8,400 nt of DNA from Lentisphaeria bacterium (lineage in GTDB: Bacteria > Verrucomicrobiota > Lentisphaeria > Oligosphaerales > Oligosphaeraceae): NCBI GenBank assembly GCA_016287975.1, contig JAEEXV010000150.1, positions 1-8,400 of the forward strand, in the 5' to 3' direction. A program made the translations under genes and the position numbers. Shown here in pieces: positions 1-6,040 of the stretch; within the stretch, counting starts at the first letter, position 1, and every line of letters starts with the position of its first letter. The notes under the pieces are model-generated. The model searched no databases and was not told the DNA's origin. It worked only from the letters and a program-made list of their open reading frames with translations.

Positions 1-488
1 ACCTCCTCGTCCCGGTCATACACCCAGCCCAGATAGACGGTGCCGCCGTTGGTGAAGGTCAGGTCCGTGAAGCGCGTGTCATTACCTTCCGCGGTGGCGT
101 TGCCGCCGTTTGCGAAGGTGATATTCGCGGCATAGGTGCCGGAGTCCATCAGCGTGATGCCGTTCGGGATCCGGTTCTGGGAACCGAACGCGGAGGCTGC
201 CGACCAGGCTTCGGCGAAATTCACGTTGACGGCCGCGGTGAAATTCTCATAGTTGGAGGTCTGGGTGGAGGGACGGGGCTCCTCGGACTCGCCGGAATGT
301 ACCTCAGGGTTGGGCGTGTGCCGCGAGCCAGTGAAAGCCGACATCGTGCCCGCGTTGTTCAGATAAACGAAGTGGGTCCCGCTGCTGTTCGCGGGATTGA
401 TGGTGCTGACATACTGATCCAGCAGGGTCTGCGTCAGTGTCGCGTCGTAGTAGTAATAGTCCTTGTCGGTGTAGTTGTAAGTTGCCAT
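1..488 (-). CDS. N-terminal part of a repeat-rich surface/secreted protein (runs off the window edge)
   Basis: The minus-strand frame is open from an ATG at 488 to base 1, giving 162 codons with the C-terminus outside the window. The start is well supported: GGAG at 498-501 lies 9 bases upstream. The protein starts MATYNYTDKDYYYYDATLTQ, has no cysteine in the visible part, and shows no hydrophobic signal peptide. An acidic Ser/Pro/Glu linker lies around residues 65-80. From about residue 118 there are short beta-helix-like repeats of the type TFANGGNA and TFTNGGTVYLG. Repeats of this kind are common in autotransporter or adhesin-like passenger domains. The lack of an N-terminal signal suggests export by a C-terminal signal (type I-like), another route, or no export. 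Function is unknown. A hairpin followed by T-runs sits in the leader at 528-570. Confidence 0.75.
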   Translation of the reverse strand, partial: MATYNYTDKDYYYYDATLTQTLLDQYVSTINPANSSGTHFVYLNNAGTMSAFTGSRHTPNPEVHSGESEEPRPSTQTSNYENFTAAVNVNFAEAWSAASAFGSQNRIPNGITLMDSGTYAANITFANGGNATAEGNDTRFTDLTFTNGGTVYLGWVYDRDEE

Positions 489-527
489 CGGTTATTTCTC
501 CAGGAGGAAGGGGGTTCCAGTTGGGGC

Positions 528-570
528 AAAACGAAAAACGGGCGCCCCGCGACCATGCGCAGAACGCCCG
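528..570 (-). terminator. Rho-independent terminator-like hairpin upstream of the surface-protein gene
   Basis: On the minus strand the arms CGGGCG and CGCCCG (565-570 and 539-544) pair around a 20-base GC-rich loop. They are followed by TTTTT, CG and TTTT (538-528). The hairpin ends 40 bases before the ATG at 488, and no intact gene lies directly upstream on this strand. It is therefore either the leftover terminator of a lost gene or a leader attenuator. Confidence 0.5.
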
Positions 571-830
571 AAACAAACGCAACATGGCCGCCCCGACCAT
601 GTCTTAAACTCGGCTTTAAAATACTTAGACGCCAGCGAAAGCCTTGAAACCAAATATGATGCAAGGCTGGCTGGATGGCTGGCGATAGATTGTCGATTCA
701 GCGGAACCATTATGGGGACTGTGCGGAACAAGACGGAGGCAGAAGACACAATGGGAGCTGGAACAAAGAAGTTGGGTTAATATAATCGCCATTGGCGGTT
801 TTGCAACCCCGCCATGTTTTTCGGTGATGC
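571..830. other. Intergenic stretch with no convincing gene
   Basis: No frame here looks coding. It holds a CATGG/CCATG inverted repeat (583-601), a GGCTGG-rich patch (665-683), an AT-rich patch near 775-786, and an 11-base palindrome CGCCATTGGCG (787-797). The segment TGGCGGTTTT at 793-802 is an exact inverted match of AAAACCGCCA at 849-858, inside the adjacent dispersed repeat. A promoter for the gene starting at 488 could lie here, but I could not pick convincing -35/-10 boxes. Confidence 0.4.
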
Positions 831-1312
831 TTCCCCAAGAGGGTCGGTAAAACCGCCATTTCGGGAAGCAAGGCGACTTCATGAAATCTGGCAATGCGCG
901 GCCGCCGTGGAGAAACGCGGCATTCCTGCCCAGGGAAGCCCCCGCAAGGGGGCGTCGGAGCATAGCCAGGGGGGAGCGAGCCGCGAAGCGGCGAGCGGAA
1001 CCCCTGGAAGGGCGCCGTAGACAGGCCGGCGCCCGGAAAGGGATGCCATTGCCGGGGGCGGGGGCGGAGGGAGGGCGGAAGCCCGACCGCAGCCTCCGCC
1101 CCCGGCAACGACAGCCATGACAGGGCCGCAGGGCCGCGCCCGCAGGGGTTGCGTCCGCGCCTTCGGCGCTCCCTCCACCCCTGGCTACGGTCCTTCCGCC
1201 CTTGCAGGGCTCTGGAAAACAGGGCTCTGCCACCAGGGGTTCCGGGCGCTGCGCGCCCTCCACCCCTGGCTATGGTCCAACGCCCCCGCAAGGGGGCTTT
1301 CCCGCGGAAGAG
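831..1312. repeat. Dispersed GC-rich hairpin repeat, copy 1 (imperfect palindromic element)
   Basis: Bases 831-1056 match 8178-8400 at roughly 95% with a few small indels. The remainder is an inverted arrangement of related modules. One plus-oriented module has a hairpin at 938-953 and a CCAGGGG...CCCCTGG arm pair at 966-1007. Two minus-oriented modules follow, with arms at 1143-1183 and 1233-1269 and small hairpins at 1198-1210 and 1282-1297. The axis lies near 1076 and is marked by an 11-base perfect inverted repeat (1051-1061 with 1096-1106). The long open frames across it come from high GC and repetition rather than from a gene. It has no transposase. The right edge, near 1312, is where the coding-like sequence of the 1270-1503 fragment ends. 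Confidence 0.85.
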
Positions 1313-1503
1313 TCTGGCGACACCAGGATGCGCCTGCGCATCCGCACCCCGCCGAACGCGTCCTGCACCGCGCTGTCCGCCTCCAGCACCCGCACCTCCG
1401 CCGCGACCTCGGCATACTCCTGCACGCCATCCACGACCGCCCCCTCGACGGGGACACCGATGACGGCGGGAATCTTCGCATGGCGTTGCAGGATGGTCTT
1501 CAT
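1270..1503 (-). pseudogene. 5' fragment of an unknown gene cut off by the dispersed repeat
   Basis: From an ATG at 1503 the frame reads MKTILQRHAKIPAVIGVPVE and continues for about 62 residues of protein-like sequence with a regular codon pattern (for example EYAEVAAEVRVLEADSAVQD). Near 1312-1318 it runs into the dispersed repeat, where it picks up repeat-encoded residues and stops at 1270. There is no good ribosome binding site before 1503, and the frame stays open and plausible upstream (SGGAEPIPAPGATCRQAA), so the true start is uncertain. Since the neighbourhood is phage-like it may be a tail or connector gene, but I do not recognise it. No continuation is visible on the far side of the repeat. 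Confidence 0.4.
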
Positions 1504-1600
1504 GGCGGCTTGGCGGCAAGTGGCCCCGGGGGCGGGAATCGGCTCCGCGCCTCCGGATAAATGAGTACGGCGCGCTCCCAGCAGCACAGCCCCGGGCGAG

Positions 1601-1667
1601 AAAAAAGCGCGGGGAGGGGGCGGCGGGAAAGGGAAATGGAAACCGTCGCCCCCGCCTGCCTTTTTTT
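1601..1667. terminator. Bidirectional terminator-like hairpin
   Basis: Arms GGGGGCGGCGG (1616-1626) and CCGTCGCCCCC (1643-1653) pair with one mismatch around a 16-base loop. Seven T follow on the plus strand (1661-1667), and six A precede on the plus strand (1601-1606), which become T on the minus strand. It could terminate transcripts from either side. On the minus strand it lies behind the stronger candidate at 1726-1751. Confidence 0.5.
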
Positions 1668-1725
1668 CAACTCGGCAGCCCCTGCAACCACGCCCAGCAC
1701 GTCAATGCGCCATAACTCCAGGCAC

Positions 1726-1751
1726 AAAAAAAGGCGGCCGAATGACCGCCT
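1726..1751 (-). terminator. Rho-independent terminator of the metallo-beta-lactamase cassette
   Basis: On the minus strand AGGCGG (1751-1746) and CCGCCT (1737-1732) form a 6-bp stem with an 8-base loop, followed by a T-run (1732-1726). It lies about 28 bases after the stop codon at 1780. A longer outer inverted repeat, CTCCAGG (1717-1723) with CCTGGAG (1749-1755), overlaps it and could form an alternative fold. Confidence 0.75.
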
Positions 1752-1779
1752 GGAGGTGCCTAAAATGGATATGAAATCA

Positions 1780-2745
1780 TCAGCGGCAAGAAGAAAGGCA
1801 TGGAGCACAGAGGCGCTTTCCCCATCGCGTCTTGACCTCTTCAAATTCTGTCGCCAGTTCGTCCTGTATCAGTCCATTGGAGATTTGCAGCCTAACATGC
1901 CCATGACACTGCACTGCAGGGGACGGAGGAGTCCACAGTCCCAAGACACCGTCGCCGTTCAAGCCCAGCGTGTGCCTTTTCTCCGCGCATTGCCTTGCTT
2001 GCTGGAGACAGACGACGTTGCAACCGCAAGCACTCAAGGCGCCAACATATTGTGGGAAAGGATGCCCATAGCCGTTCTTGGTGCAAAAGGATAGCAGGCA
2101 GTTTTGCGCCCCAATGGCAGACGCATGTGCGCAGAAGGTTTTCTTGTTCCGGTCTTGCGGGGCCCCATGATGTGGGCCGAACAGCCACACGGATCCTGCG
2201 GGGGCGACATCTGCCAAGGTCTTCAGTCTGTTGTCTCCTCCCCACACGACCAGCGGCTTGTCCTGCCATTTTAACGCCAGAACGCCTGAGGTTTCGTTAG
2301 GGTTGCATTCATGCTGAATGTTCTCCTGAAAAGATGGATACAGGACTTCCAGGGAATACTCGCCATGCGTGGCAATCGTCAGGGGATGCTCCAGTCGCTT
2401 GAGATTGCCGTTTCCCACCTGGTTCATAAGCCAGGCCAGCGAATTTTTCCGTTCTGGCTTCCCTTGCCAGTCGTCCAGGACGAAAACCTTTCCAATCTTG
2501 ACCAAGCCCCCTTTCCCCTTCAGCCACGTCAGTCCTCCGATGTGGTCAATGTCATTGTGGGTGAGTACCAAGTTGTCAATCTGCCAGGAGCGCACCTTGC
2601 TTCGGGGAACGAAATACTCCGACAGTTGAGTGGTGCCAGACGGACCTATGTCAATTAGGTCCAGATGCTCCACCCCGTCTTCCGCCTCTTCCCAGCAGAT
2701 GGAACTCGCGTCCCCTTGACCGATGTTCCAGAAGTCAACCCACAT
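1780..2745 (-). CDS. ComEC-like metallo-beta-lactamase-fold hydrolase (321 aa), third gene of the cassette
   Basis: This is a metal-dependent hydrolase of the metallo-beta-lactamase fold, closest in motifs to the C-terminal domain of the DNA-uptake protein ComEC/Rec2 but standing alone and without membrane segments. Visible motifs: FWNIGQGDAS (6-14), LIDIGPSG (30-37), the metal site LVLTHNDIDHIGG (59-71, ligands H63, D65, D67, H68), VVWGGDN with D171, GPHHGA (190-195), and GYGHPFP with H228. The order and spacing match ComEC-type enzymes, so the active site looks intact. Residues from about 265 form a Cys-containing C-terminal extension. The start overlaps the end of the 264-aa gene by 11 bases, implying coupled translation, and a terminator follows. 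Substrate is unknown; nucleic acid or a nucleotide is the usual guess for this subgroup. ComEC-like fold is secure, the role is inference. Confidence 0.9.
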   Translation of the reverse strand: MWVDFWNIGQGDASSICWEEAEDGVEHLDLIDIGPSGTTQLSEYFVPRSKVRSWQIDNLVLTHNDIDHIGGLTWLKGKGGLVKIGKVFVLDDWQGKPERKNSLAWLMNQVGNGNLKRLEHPLTIATHGEYSLEVLYPSFQENIQHECNPNETSGVLALKWQDKPLVVWGGDNRLKTLADVAPAGSVWLFGPHHGAPQDRNKKTFCAHASAIGAQNCLLSFCTKNGYGHPFPQYVGALSACGCNVVCLQQARQCAEKRHTLGLNGDGVLGLWTPPSPAVQCHGHVRLQISNGLIQDELATEFEEVKTRWGKRLCAPCLSSCR

Positions 2746-3529
2746 GGCACTGCTGCCCCGTTGCCGTTTCCACCTTTTCCCATGGCACAGCGTCCTCCAG
2801 CGTCGGCAATACTCGGATGTCGTCTATGGCAACGACCTCTCCCCTTTCCCCTCGGGTCACCATGGCGCCGATCCGGTCGCCTTCCTGGACACGCCCATTA
2901 TGGAAAGATGGGGATAGATGTATTGGACACTGGTCTCGTCTGGAGCCTTCCCACTCGATTACGACCGTCTGGCTGCTGATGCTCCATACCTTGCCCTCCT
3001 CGTAGGTTGGATGGCTCAGCCCTGCCTGGAATGCCTGATAGTCAAAGGAGGAAAGAACTTTCAACCACTGGCTGCGCTGGCCTGCCGTAAGCGTGTCGTC
3101 CGCCGCCCCCTGGAACAATGTCTGGAAATGCCGGATGATCGCAGCGGAAATCGCCTCATTCAGGCTACTCCGCCCCCCAGTAGCCAGTTGCAGATCGACC
3201 TCCGCCTCCCATTCCGAGATCTCCAATCTCCCATTCGTGATTTTTACATGAAGCGGGTCGTGAAGCCTGATGAAGGCGCGGCGGTCGTATTGGAACACCA
3301 ACTTCCCAAAGATGAACAACACTGGCTTCTGTGATCCAGACTGACCCATCGGTAGTTTCACGGCCGGAGTCGTCGGCATGTCCAGGCAGTATTCTTCGTC
3401 TTCCCACGGCGAAGGATTGTTCGACGAAACTGCCGCCGAATCCGCCATGCGTATGAGGCATTGTCGTGGGCTTTCAAGGCGAGTGGCCTGCCCTTGTGCA
3501 ATGTTGACAGGAACCATCCCGATGATCAT
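2735..3529 (-). CDS. Unknown protein (264 aa) with possible C-terminal beta-barrel, second gene of the cassette
   Basis: The ATG at 3529 is preferred over a longer open frame because GGAGG (3537-3541) lies 7 bases upstream and the start overlaps the previous stop as ATGA. The protein begins MIIGMVPVNIAQGQATRLES. Residues 70-115 look beta-rich (LFIFGKLVFQYDRRAFIRLH), 123-170 look mainly helical, and 177-241 resemble a small beta-barrel of OB or SH3 type, with GKVWSI, TVVIEWEG, EGDRIGAMV and GEVVAIDDIRVLP in order. There is no signal peptide or membrane segment, so it is probably cytoplasmic. I do not recognise the family. Tight coupling on both sides suggests it acts with the neighbours, perhaps as an adaptor or nucleic-acid-binding partner of the hydrolase. 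The barrel reading is a visual impression only. Confidence 0.85.
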   Translation of the reverse strand: MIIGMVPVNIAQGQATRLESPRQCLIRMADSAAVSSNNPSPWEDEEYCLDMPTTPAVKLPMGQSGSQKPVLFIFGKLVFQYDRRAFIRLHDPLHVKITNGRLEISEWEAEVDLQLATGGRSSLNEAISAAIIRHFQTLFQGAADDTLTAGQRSQWLKVLSSFDYQAFQAGLSHPTYEEGKVWSISSQTVVIEWEGSRRDQCPIHLSPSFHNGRVQEGDRIGAMVTRGERGEVVAIDDIRVLPTLEDAVPWEKVETATGQQCHVG

Positions 3530-4323
3530 ACGCAGTCCTCCTGCAGTTCCTCCCACGCGCCGGGGACAAACAGTTTCTCCGCGTTGTCCCGAAGCAACAG
3601 GAACAAATCCTTGAATATCGCATCCTTGACGGGGCGACCATTTTCCCCCGTCGCAAGATCCAGGCGGATTGCCAGATGCGGATCTTTCAATGTGGAGATG
3701 TCCGCGCTTGAGATATACTCCCGCCCACTGCGGTTCTGCACCCACCTCTGCGTCCACCTGTAGTCGGGAATGAAGATCTTGAAGCCATCGAGCGCAGGCA
3801 ACGCCGCGAACGGCTGCAGCAGTTCCCTCACCTCAATCCTGTCTGGCTTGACCAGTCCGGAAGCGGATACAGTGTCCCCGTCAAAATGGAAGAGATAATG
3901 CAAGGCAACATCCCATTTCTGGCAATGGAGTCCCGCCTTGCACAGCGGTAGAGTTTGGTCCAGAAGTGCCTGCAATTCCTCAAAACTGCCAGGATCCTCG
4001 CGGCGGTTCTTCCGATAGTTGACGACGATTCTGCCTGCTTCAATCCTGACACGCCACAAAGCCGAACGTTGCACCGCTTGGTCGTCCATCTCCCACAGGT
4101 TGGTCGCCTCGCCCATCTTCATCCCGTCCAGTTTCGGCACCCCTGCCTCGTCTGGGACTATCTTGAAGGACCATACTGTGTCGTTCTTGACGCAACAGGA
4201 AGGATAGGCCTGGCGCAGGCCGTCCTCGACTTTCACGGCAAGGGCGAATCTGTCCCCGTCATCCATCGGTGGGAACTGGACAACGAAGTAGCGCTCAATC
4301 AAAGTTGACAGACTGGGCTTCAT
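3526..4323 (-). CDS. Unknown protein (265 aa), possibly TIGR04255-like, first gene of the cassette
   Basis: The frame is open further up, to a GTG at 4395, but the ATG at 4323 is chosen because the protein-like sequence begins there (MKPSLSTLIERYFVVQFPPM). Neither start has a strong ribosome binding site. There are alternating beta-strand-like and helical stretches, for example LWRVRIEAGRIVVNYRKNR (89-107) and a C-terminal helix DAIFKDLFLLLRDNAEKLF (234-252). The layout (N-terminal strand, central RVRI..RIVVNY block, C-terminal helix with Phe and a late Asn/Ala/Glu) loosely recalls TIGR04255 proteins, a widespread family of unknown function often near defence genes. I hold this weakly. The stop at 3526 overlaps the next start by 4 bases (ATGA), so this gene heads the cassette. 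Confidence 0.8.
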   Translation of the reverse strand: MKPSLSTLIERYFVVQFPPMDDGDRFALAVKVEDGLRQAYPSCCVKNDTVWSFKIVPDEAGVPKLDGMKMGEATNLWEMDDQAVQRSALWRVRIEAGRIVVNYRKNRREDPGSFEELQALLDQTLPLCKAGLHCQKWDVALHYLFHFDGDTVSASGLVKPDRIEVRELLQPFAALPALDGFKIFIPDYRWTQRWVQNRSGREYISSADISTLKDPHLAIRLDLATGENGRPVKDAIFKDLFLLLRDNAEKLFVPGAWEELQEDCV

Positions 4324-4419
4324 GGTGTGAAGATAAAACTCGACGAATTGCAAACTTGTATTAATATAACGCCCCAATCGGGAGTTTTGTGACACCAGCT
4401 CATTCCACAGGCCAGTCTG
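4324..4419 (-). promoter_or_regulatory. Gap upstream of the three-gene cassette, likely to hold its promoter
   Basis: This gap between the 56-aa gene and the cassette is more AT-rich than its surroundings, with TATATTAATA at about 4361-4370. It is the only long gap ahead of the cassette, so a separate promoter here is reasonable. I could not identify a -35/-10 pair with good spacing, so this is positional inference. A GTG-started extension of the downstream protein would also use this space. Confidence 0.25.
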
Positions 4420-4590
4420 CTACCTGTCCACCACAAGGTGCCCGGCGCCAGGGTGCTGCTCCCGCCACAGGCGGTCGATCCCCTCCAGGTCGCGGCGCAC
4501 CTCGGCGGGGCAGGTGGCGTTGACGACGATCTTCCCGTCCTGCCACTGGCAGTAGCCTTTCGCGATGTATTCCTCAATGAAGATGGTCAT
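4420..4590 (-). CDS. Small unknown protein (56 aa) containing the duplicated WREQHPGAG module
   Basis: The ATG at 4590 overlaps the stop of the 122-aa gene as ATGA, indicating translational coupling. The upstream ribosome binding site is weak. The protein starts MTIFIEEYIAKGYCQWQDGK, then a short strand IVVN, then a helical part PAEVRRDLEGIDRLWREQHP, and ends HLVVDR. Two cysteines lie at positions 14 and 27. Codons 27-54 (4429-4511) recur at 6117-6199. The two copies differ at six bases, five of them synonymous in this frame, which strongly supports this frame as genuinely coding. Function is unknown. Confidence 0.75.
   Translation of the reverse strand: MTIFIEEYIAKGYCQWQDGKIVVNATCPAEVRRDLEGIDRLWREQHPGAGHLVVDR
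4429..4511 (-). repeat. 83-bp duplicated coding module, intact copy
   Basis: Matches 6117-6199 at 77 of 83 bases in the same orientation. The best part (4445-4511) has one mismatch in 67 bases. It lies inside the 56-aa gene and encodes the PAEVRRDLEGIDRLWREQHP segment and the following residues. Confidence 0.9.
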
Positions 4591-4955
4591 TGCTTCGCAG
4601 CCTGCTTCTTCTGCTGCTGTTCCTCCTGCTCCTCCTGCTCCGAAGGCCATGTCTCCACGTAGTCGAACTTGGGCTCCTCCTCTTCAGGAATCTGCTCGTC
4701 AGTTGCCCAGCGAAACCATTTCTCAAAAAACGCATCCCAGTGTTTCAGATATTCCTCGTAGTGCTCCTTGGTCTCCGTGCCAAGAAGTTTCTCCTTCACA
4801 ACATGCTCCTTTTTCCCCAATGGAGTAATGTTTCCTTCGCTGTCAATAAGCCCCCAATCGACATGTAATTTCCTCCGTAATTCACTCATAGGTTTGTCAT
4901 ACCGACCACGAGCTAAAACCCTATGATAATTCATGTCAAGTCGGGACAATGCCAT
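4587..4955 (-). CDS. Unknown acidic protein (122 aa) with Gln/Glu-rich tail
   Basis: The ATG at 4955 is preceded by GGAG (4965-4968) at 9 bases, a convincing start. The protein begins MALSRLDMNYHRVLARGRYD. It is basic in the first 30 residues and then has a compact middle (WGLIDSEGNITPLGKKEH). It contains an aromatic-rich helix around residues 66-85 (EYLKHWDAFFEKWFRWATDE). It ends with a low-complexity tail of Glu, Gln and Lys (106-122). No signal peptide or membrane segment is seen and I do not recognise the family. It follows an orphan tail stop by only 3 bases and overlaps the 56-aa gene by 4, so it is embedded in the small-gene cluster. Confidence 0.8.
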   Translation of the reverse strand: MALSRLDMNYHRVLARGRYDKPMSELRRKLHVDWGLIDSEGNITPLGKKEHVVKEKLLGTETKEHYEEYLKHWDAFFEKWFRWATDEQIPEEEEPKFDYVETWPSEQEEQEEQQQKKQAAKQ

Positions 4956-4958
4956 GTT

Positions 4959-5022
4959 TTATTGCTCCGTTACGTAGATGTAGGTGATGCCGTCTATCAT
5001 CTCAAATGAAACATGCCCGGCG
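4959..5022 (-). pseudogene. Orphan C-terminal tail of a lost gene
   Basis: Directly behind the stop of the 117-aa gene, a third frame reads SNAGHVSFEMIDGITYIYVT followed by EQ and TAA at 4961-4959, three bases before the ATG at 4955. The tail looks protein-like, and the stop sits where a cotranscribed upstream gene would end. No gene body is attached to it. An ATG at 5000 could give a 13-residue peptide, but it has no ribosome binding site. I read it as what remains after deletion or replacement of an upstream gene. Confidence 0.4.
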
Positions 5023-5376
5023 TTACTTCCGCGCCTCCTGCGCCTGGCGCAGTTCCCACCAGCAGCCCATGTACGCCTTGTCGCGAAGGCTCCCGTGCCC
5101 CTCGTGGACGTGGTTCTTGAAGTTGCCGTAGTCCACATCCAGCGCGACCGCGCCGGCGATGGCGCCCCACGTCACCTTCGGCACCTCCGCCCGGTAGGCG
5201 TAGTCCGCCGACGGCGTGTGCACGATCTCTGGCTTCACGCCGTCTGGAAACAACTTCCCGTACTTCCCGAACAGCCGCTCCAGGTCGCCCGCGAAGCGCG
5301 CCCGCAGCAGGATCGTGTCCGGCTTCTCGTTGTGCGCCACCGCGCTGAAATACCCGCACTCGCAGAACAGCCACAT
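5023..5376 (-). CDS. Conserved hypothetical protein (117 aa) of the MWxFxxxGFxSxV type
   Basis: The ATG at 5376 has a very strong ribosome binding site (GGAGGAG, 5383-5389, 6 bases upstream) inside the end of the preceding gene. The stop of that gene is 3 bases away, so the two are cotranscribed. The protein starts MWLFCECGYFSAVAHNEKPD, then TILLRARFAGDLERLF (21-36), a central TPSADYAYRAEVP, and ALDVDYGNFKNHV near residues 78-90, with a Trp-rich CWWELRQAQEARK end. This pattern (MW.F at the start, VRAR...DLE, DYxYR, DIDYGNFK, W at the end) matches from memory a widespread family of unknown function in phages and bacteria. Length is typical. No enzymatic motif is seen. Confidence 0.85.
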   Translation of the reverse strand: MWLFCECGYFSAVAHNEKPDTILLRARFAGDLERLFGKYGKLFPDGVKPEIVHTPSADYAYRAEVPKVTWGAIAGAVALDVDYGNFKNHVHEGHGSLRDKAYMGCWWELRQAQEARK

Positions 5377-5379
5377 CGT

Positions 5380-6030
5380 CTACTCCTCCCCGCTTCCTTC
5401 CGATTCCGCTTTGCGCAACGCCAGGGCGGTCAGGCGGTCACGCGCGACTCCATCGACCATTGCTCCGAGTATCTCCCCTTTATAGTACATCCGCAGGCGG
5501 CGTTCCCACATGTCGTAGTCAGGTTCGCTCAACTCCTTGAAAAACGGGCACATCTCCCCGTCGAAGTAGATCTCATGCGGGATCCCGTCCGGGTACTTGT
5601 TGCAGAGGGTGCTGCCTGGTTCATTGGGCCTTTTGGGATCGTCTTCGCGGTTCTCGTATCCGTACCAGCAGTTGTAGCAGCACAGTTTCGGCGACCAGGC
5701 CGGCCAGGCGCCGAAAGCGATCCCGTCCTCCTCTTCGCCCTTTTCCCAGTGCGGGCGCACTATGTATTCCGGCGGGGGCTCCTCCGCCGCCATCTCCTCC
5801 TCCGTCTTCAGCTTCCAGCCCATCTTCCTTGCGTATGGCTCGATTCCGTTGAGGAACAAATTTACTTTCGAGACAACTACATTGCAGCAACTCTGGTCCC
5901 ATTCACTCCAACCATGTGAGCGCAAGACATACTCCTTGGCCTGCTCGAAGGTGTATGGAGTGCGGCGCAGCACTGCCCGCACATCATCATCTGTCAAATC
6001 CTGTGGGAAAGTAACGATCTGCTCTGCCAT
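5380..6030 (-). CDS. Unknown Cys-rich, possibly metal-binding protein (216 aa)
   Basis: The start is taken at the ATG at 6030. The frame is open to 6213, but that upstream part crosses the decayed repeat and the tail of another gene, so it is not coding in this frame. The ribosome binding site is poor (A/G-rich, AAAAAGAAAAG). The protein begins MAEQIVTFPQDLTDDDVRAV. Seven cysteines occur: SCCN (48-49), LCCYNCWYGY (117, 118, 121), TLCNKYPDG (143) and EMCPFFKEL (161). The CxxC...C...CPxF pattern after residue 117 resembles a zinc- or iron-sulfur-binding site found in several phage and bacterial small proteins. The rest is acidic with no known domain that I can name. It is followed 3 bases later by the 117-aa gene. 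Confidence 0.8.
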   Translation of the reverse strand: MAEQIVTFPQDLTDDDVRAVLRRTPYTFEQAKEYVLRSHGWSEWDQSCCNVVVSKVNLFLNGIEPYARKMGWKLKTEEEMAAEEPPPEYIVRPHWEKGEEEDGIAFGAWPAWSPKLCCYNCWYGYENREDDPKRPNEPGSTLCNKYPDGIPHEIYFDGEMCPFFKELSEPDYDMWERRLRMYYKGEILGAMVDGVARDRLTALALRKAESEGSGEE

Positions 6031-6040
6031 GCTTTTCTTT

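Noticed and set aside
831..1312. Insertion sequence with transposase
   Set aside because: No transposase-like frame exists in the visible element. If mobile, it must be non-autonomous.
710..1519. Long minus-strand frames (269 and 212 codons) across the GC-rich repeat
   Set aside because: They have Arg/Gly/Pro-rich composition in several frames at once and follow the hairpin repeat exactly, so they are a by-product of high GC and few stops.
3530..3757. N-terminal extension of the 264-aa gene to give 340 aa
   Set aside because: The extension overlaps the 265-aa gene by over 200 bases, while an ATG with GGAGG at 7 bases exists at 3529 in an ATGA overlap.
4984..5919. Long plus-strand open frame (311 codons)
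   Set aside because: It lies antisense to the well-supported 117-aa and 216-aa genes, which have ribosome binding sites and tight spacing. Its composition is Val/Arg/Leu-heavy, typical of an antisense shadow.
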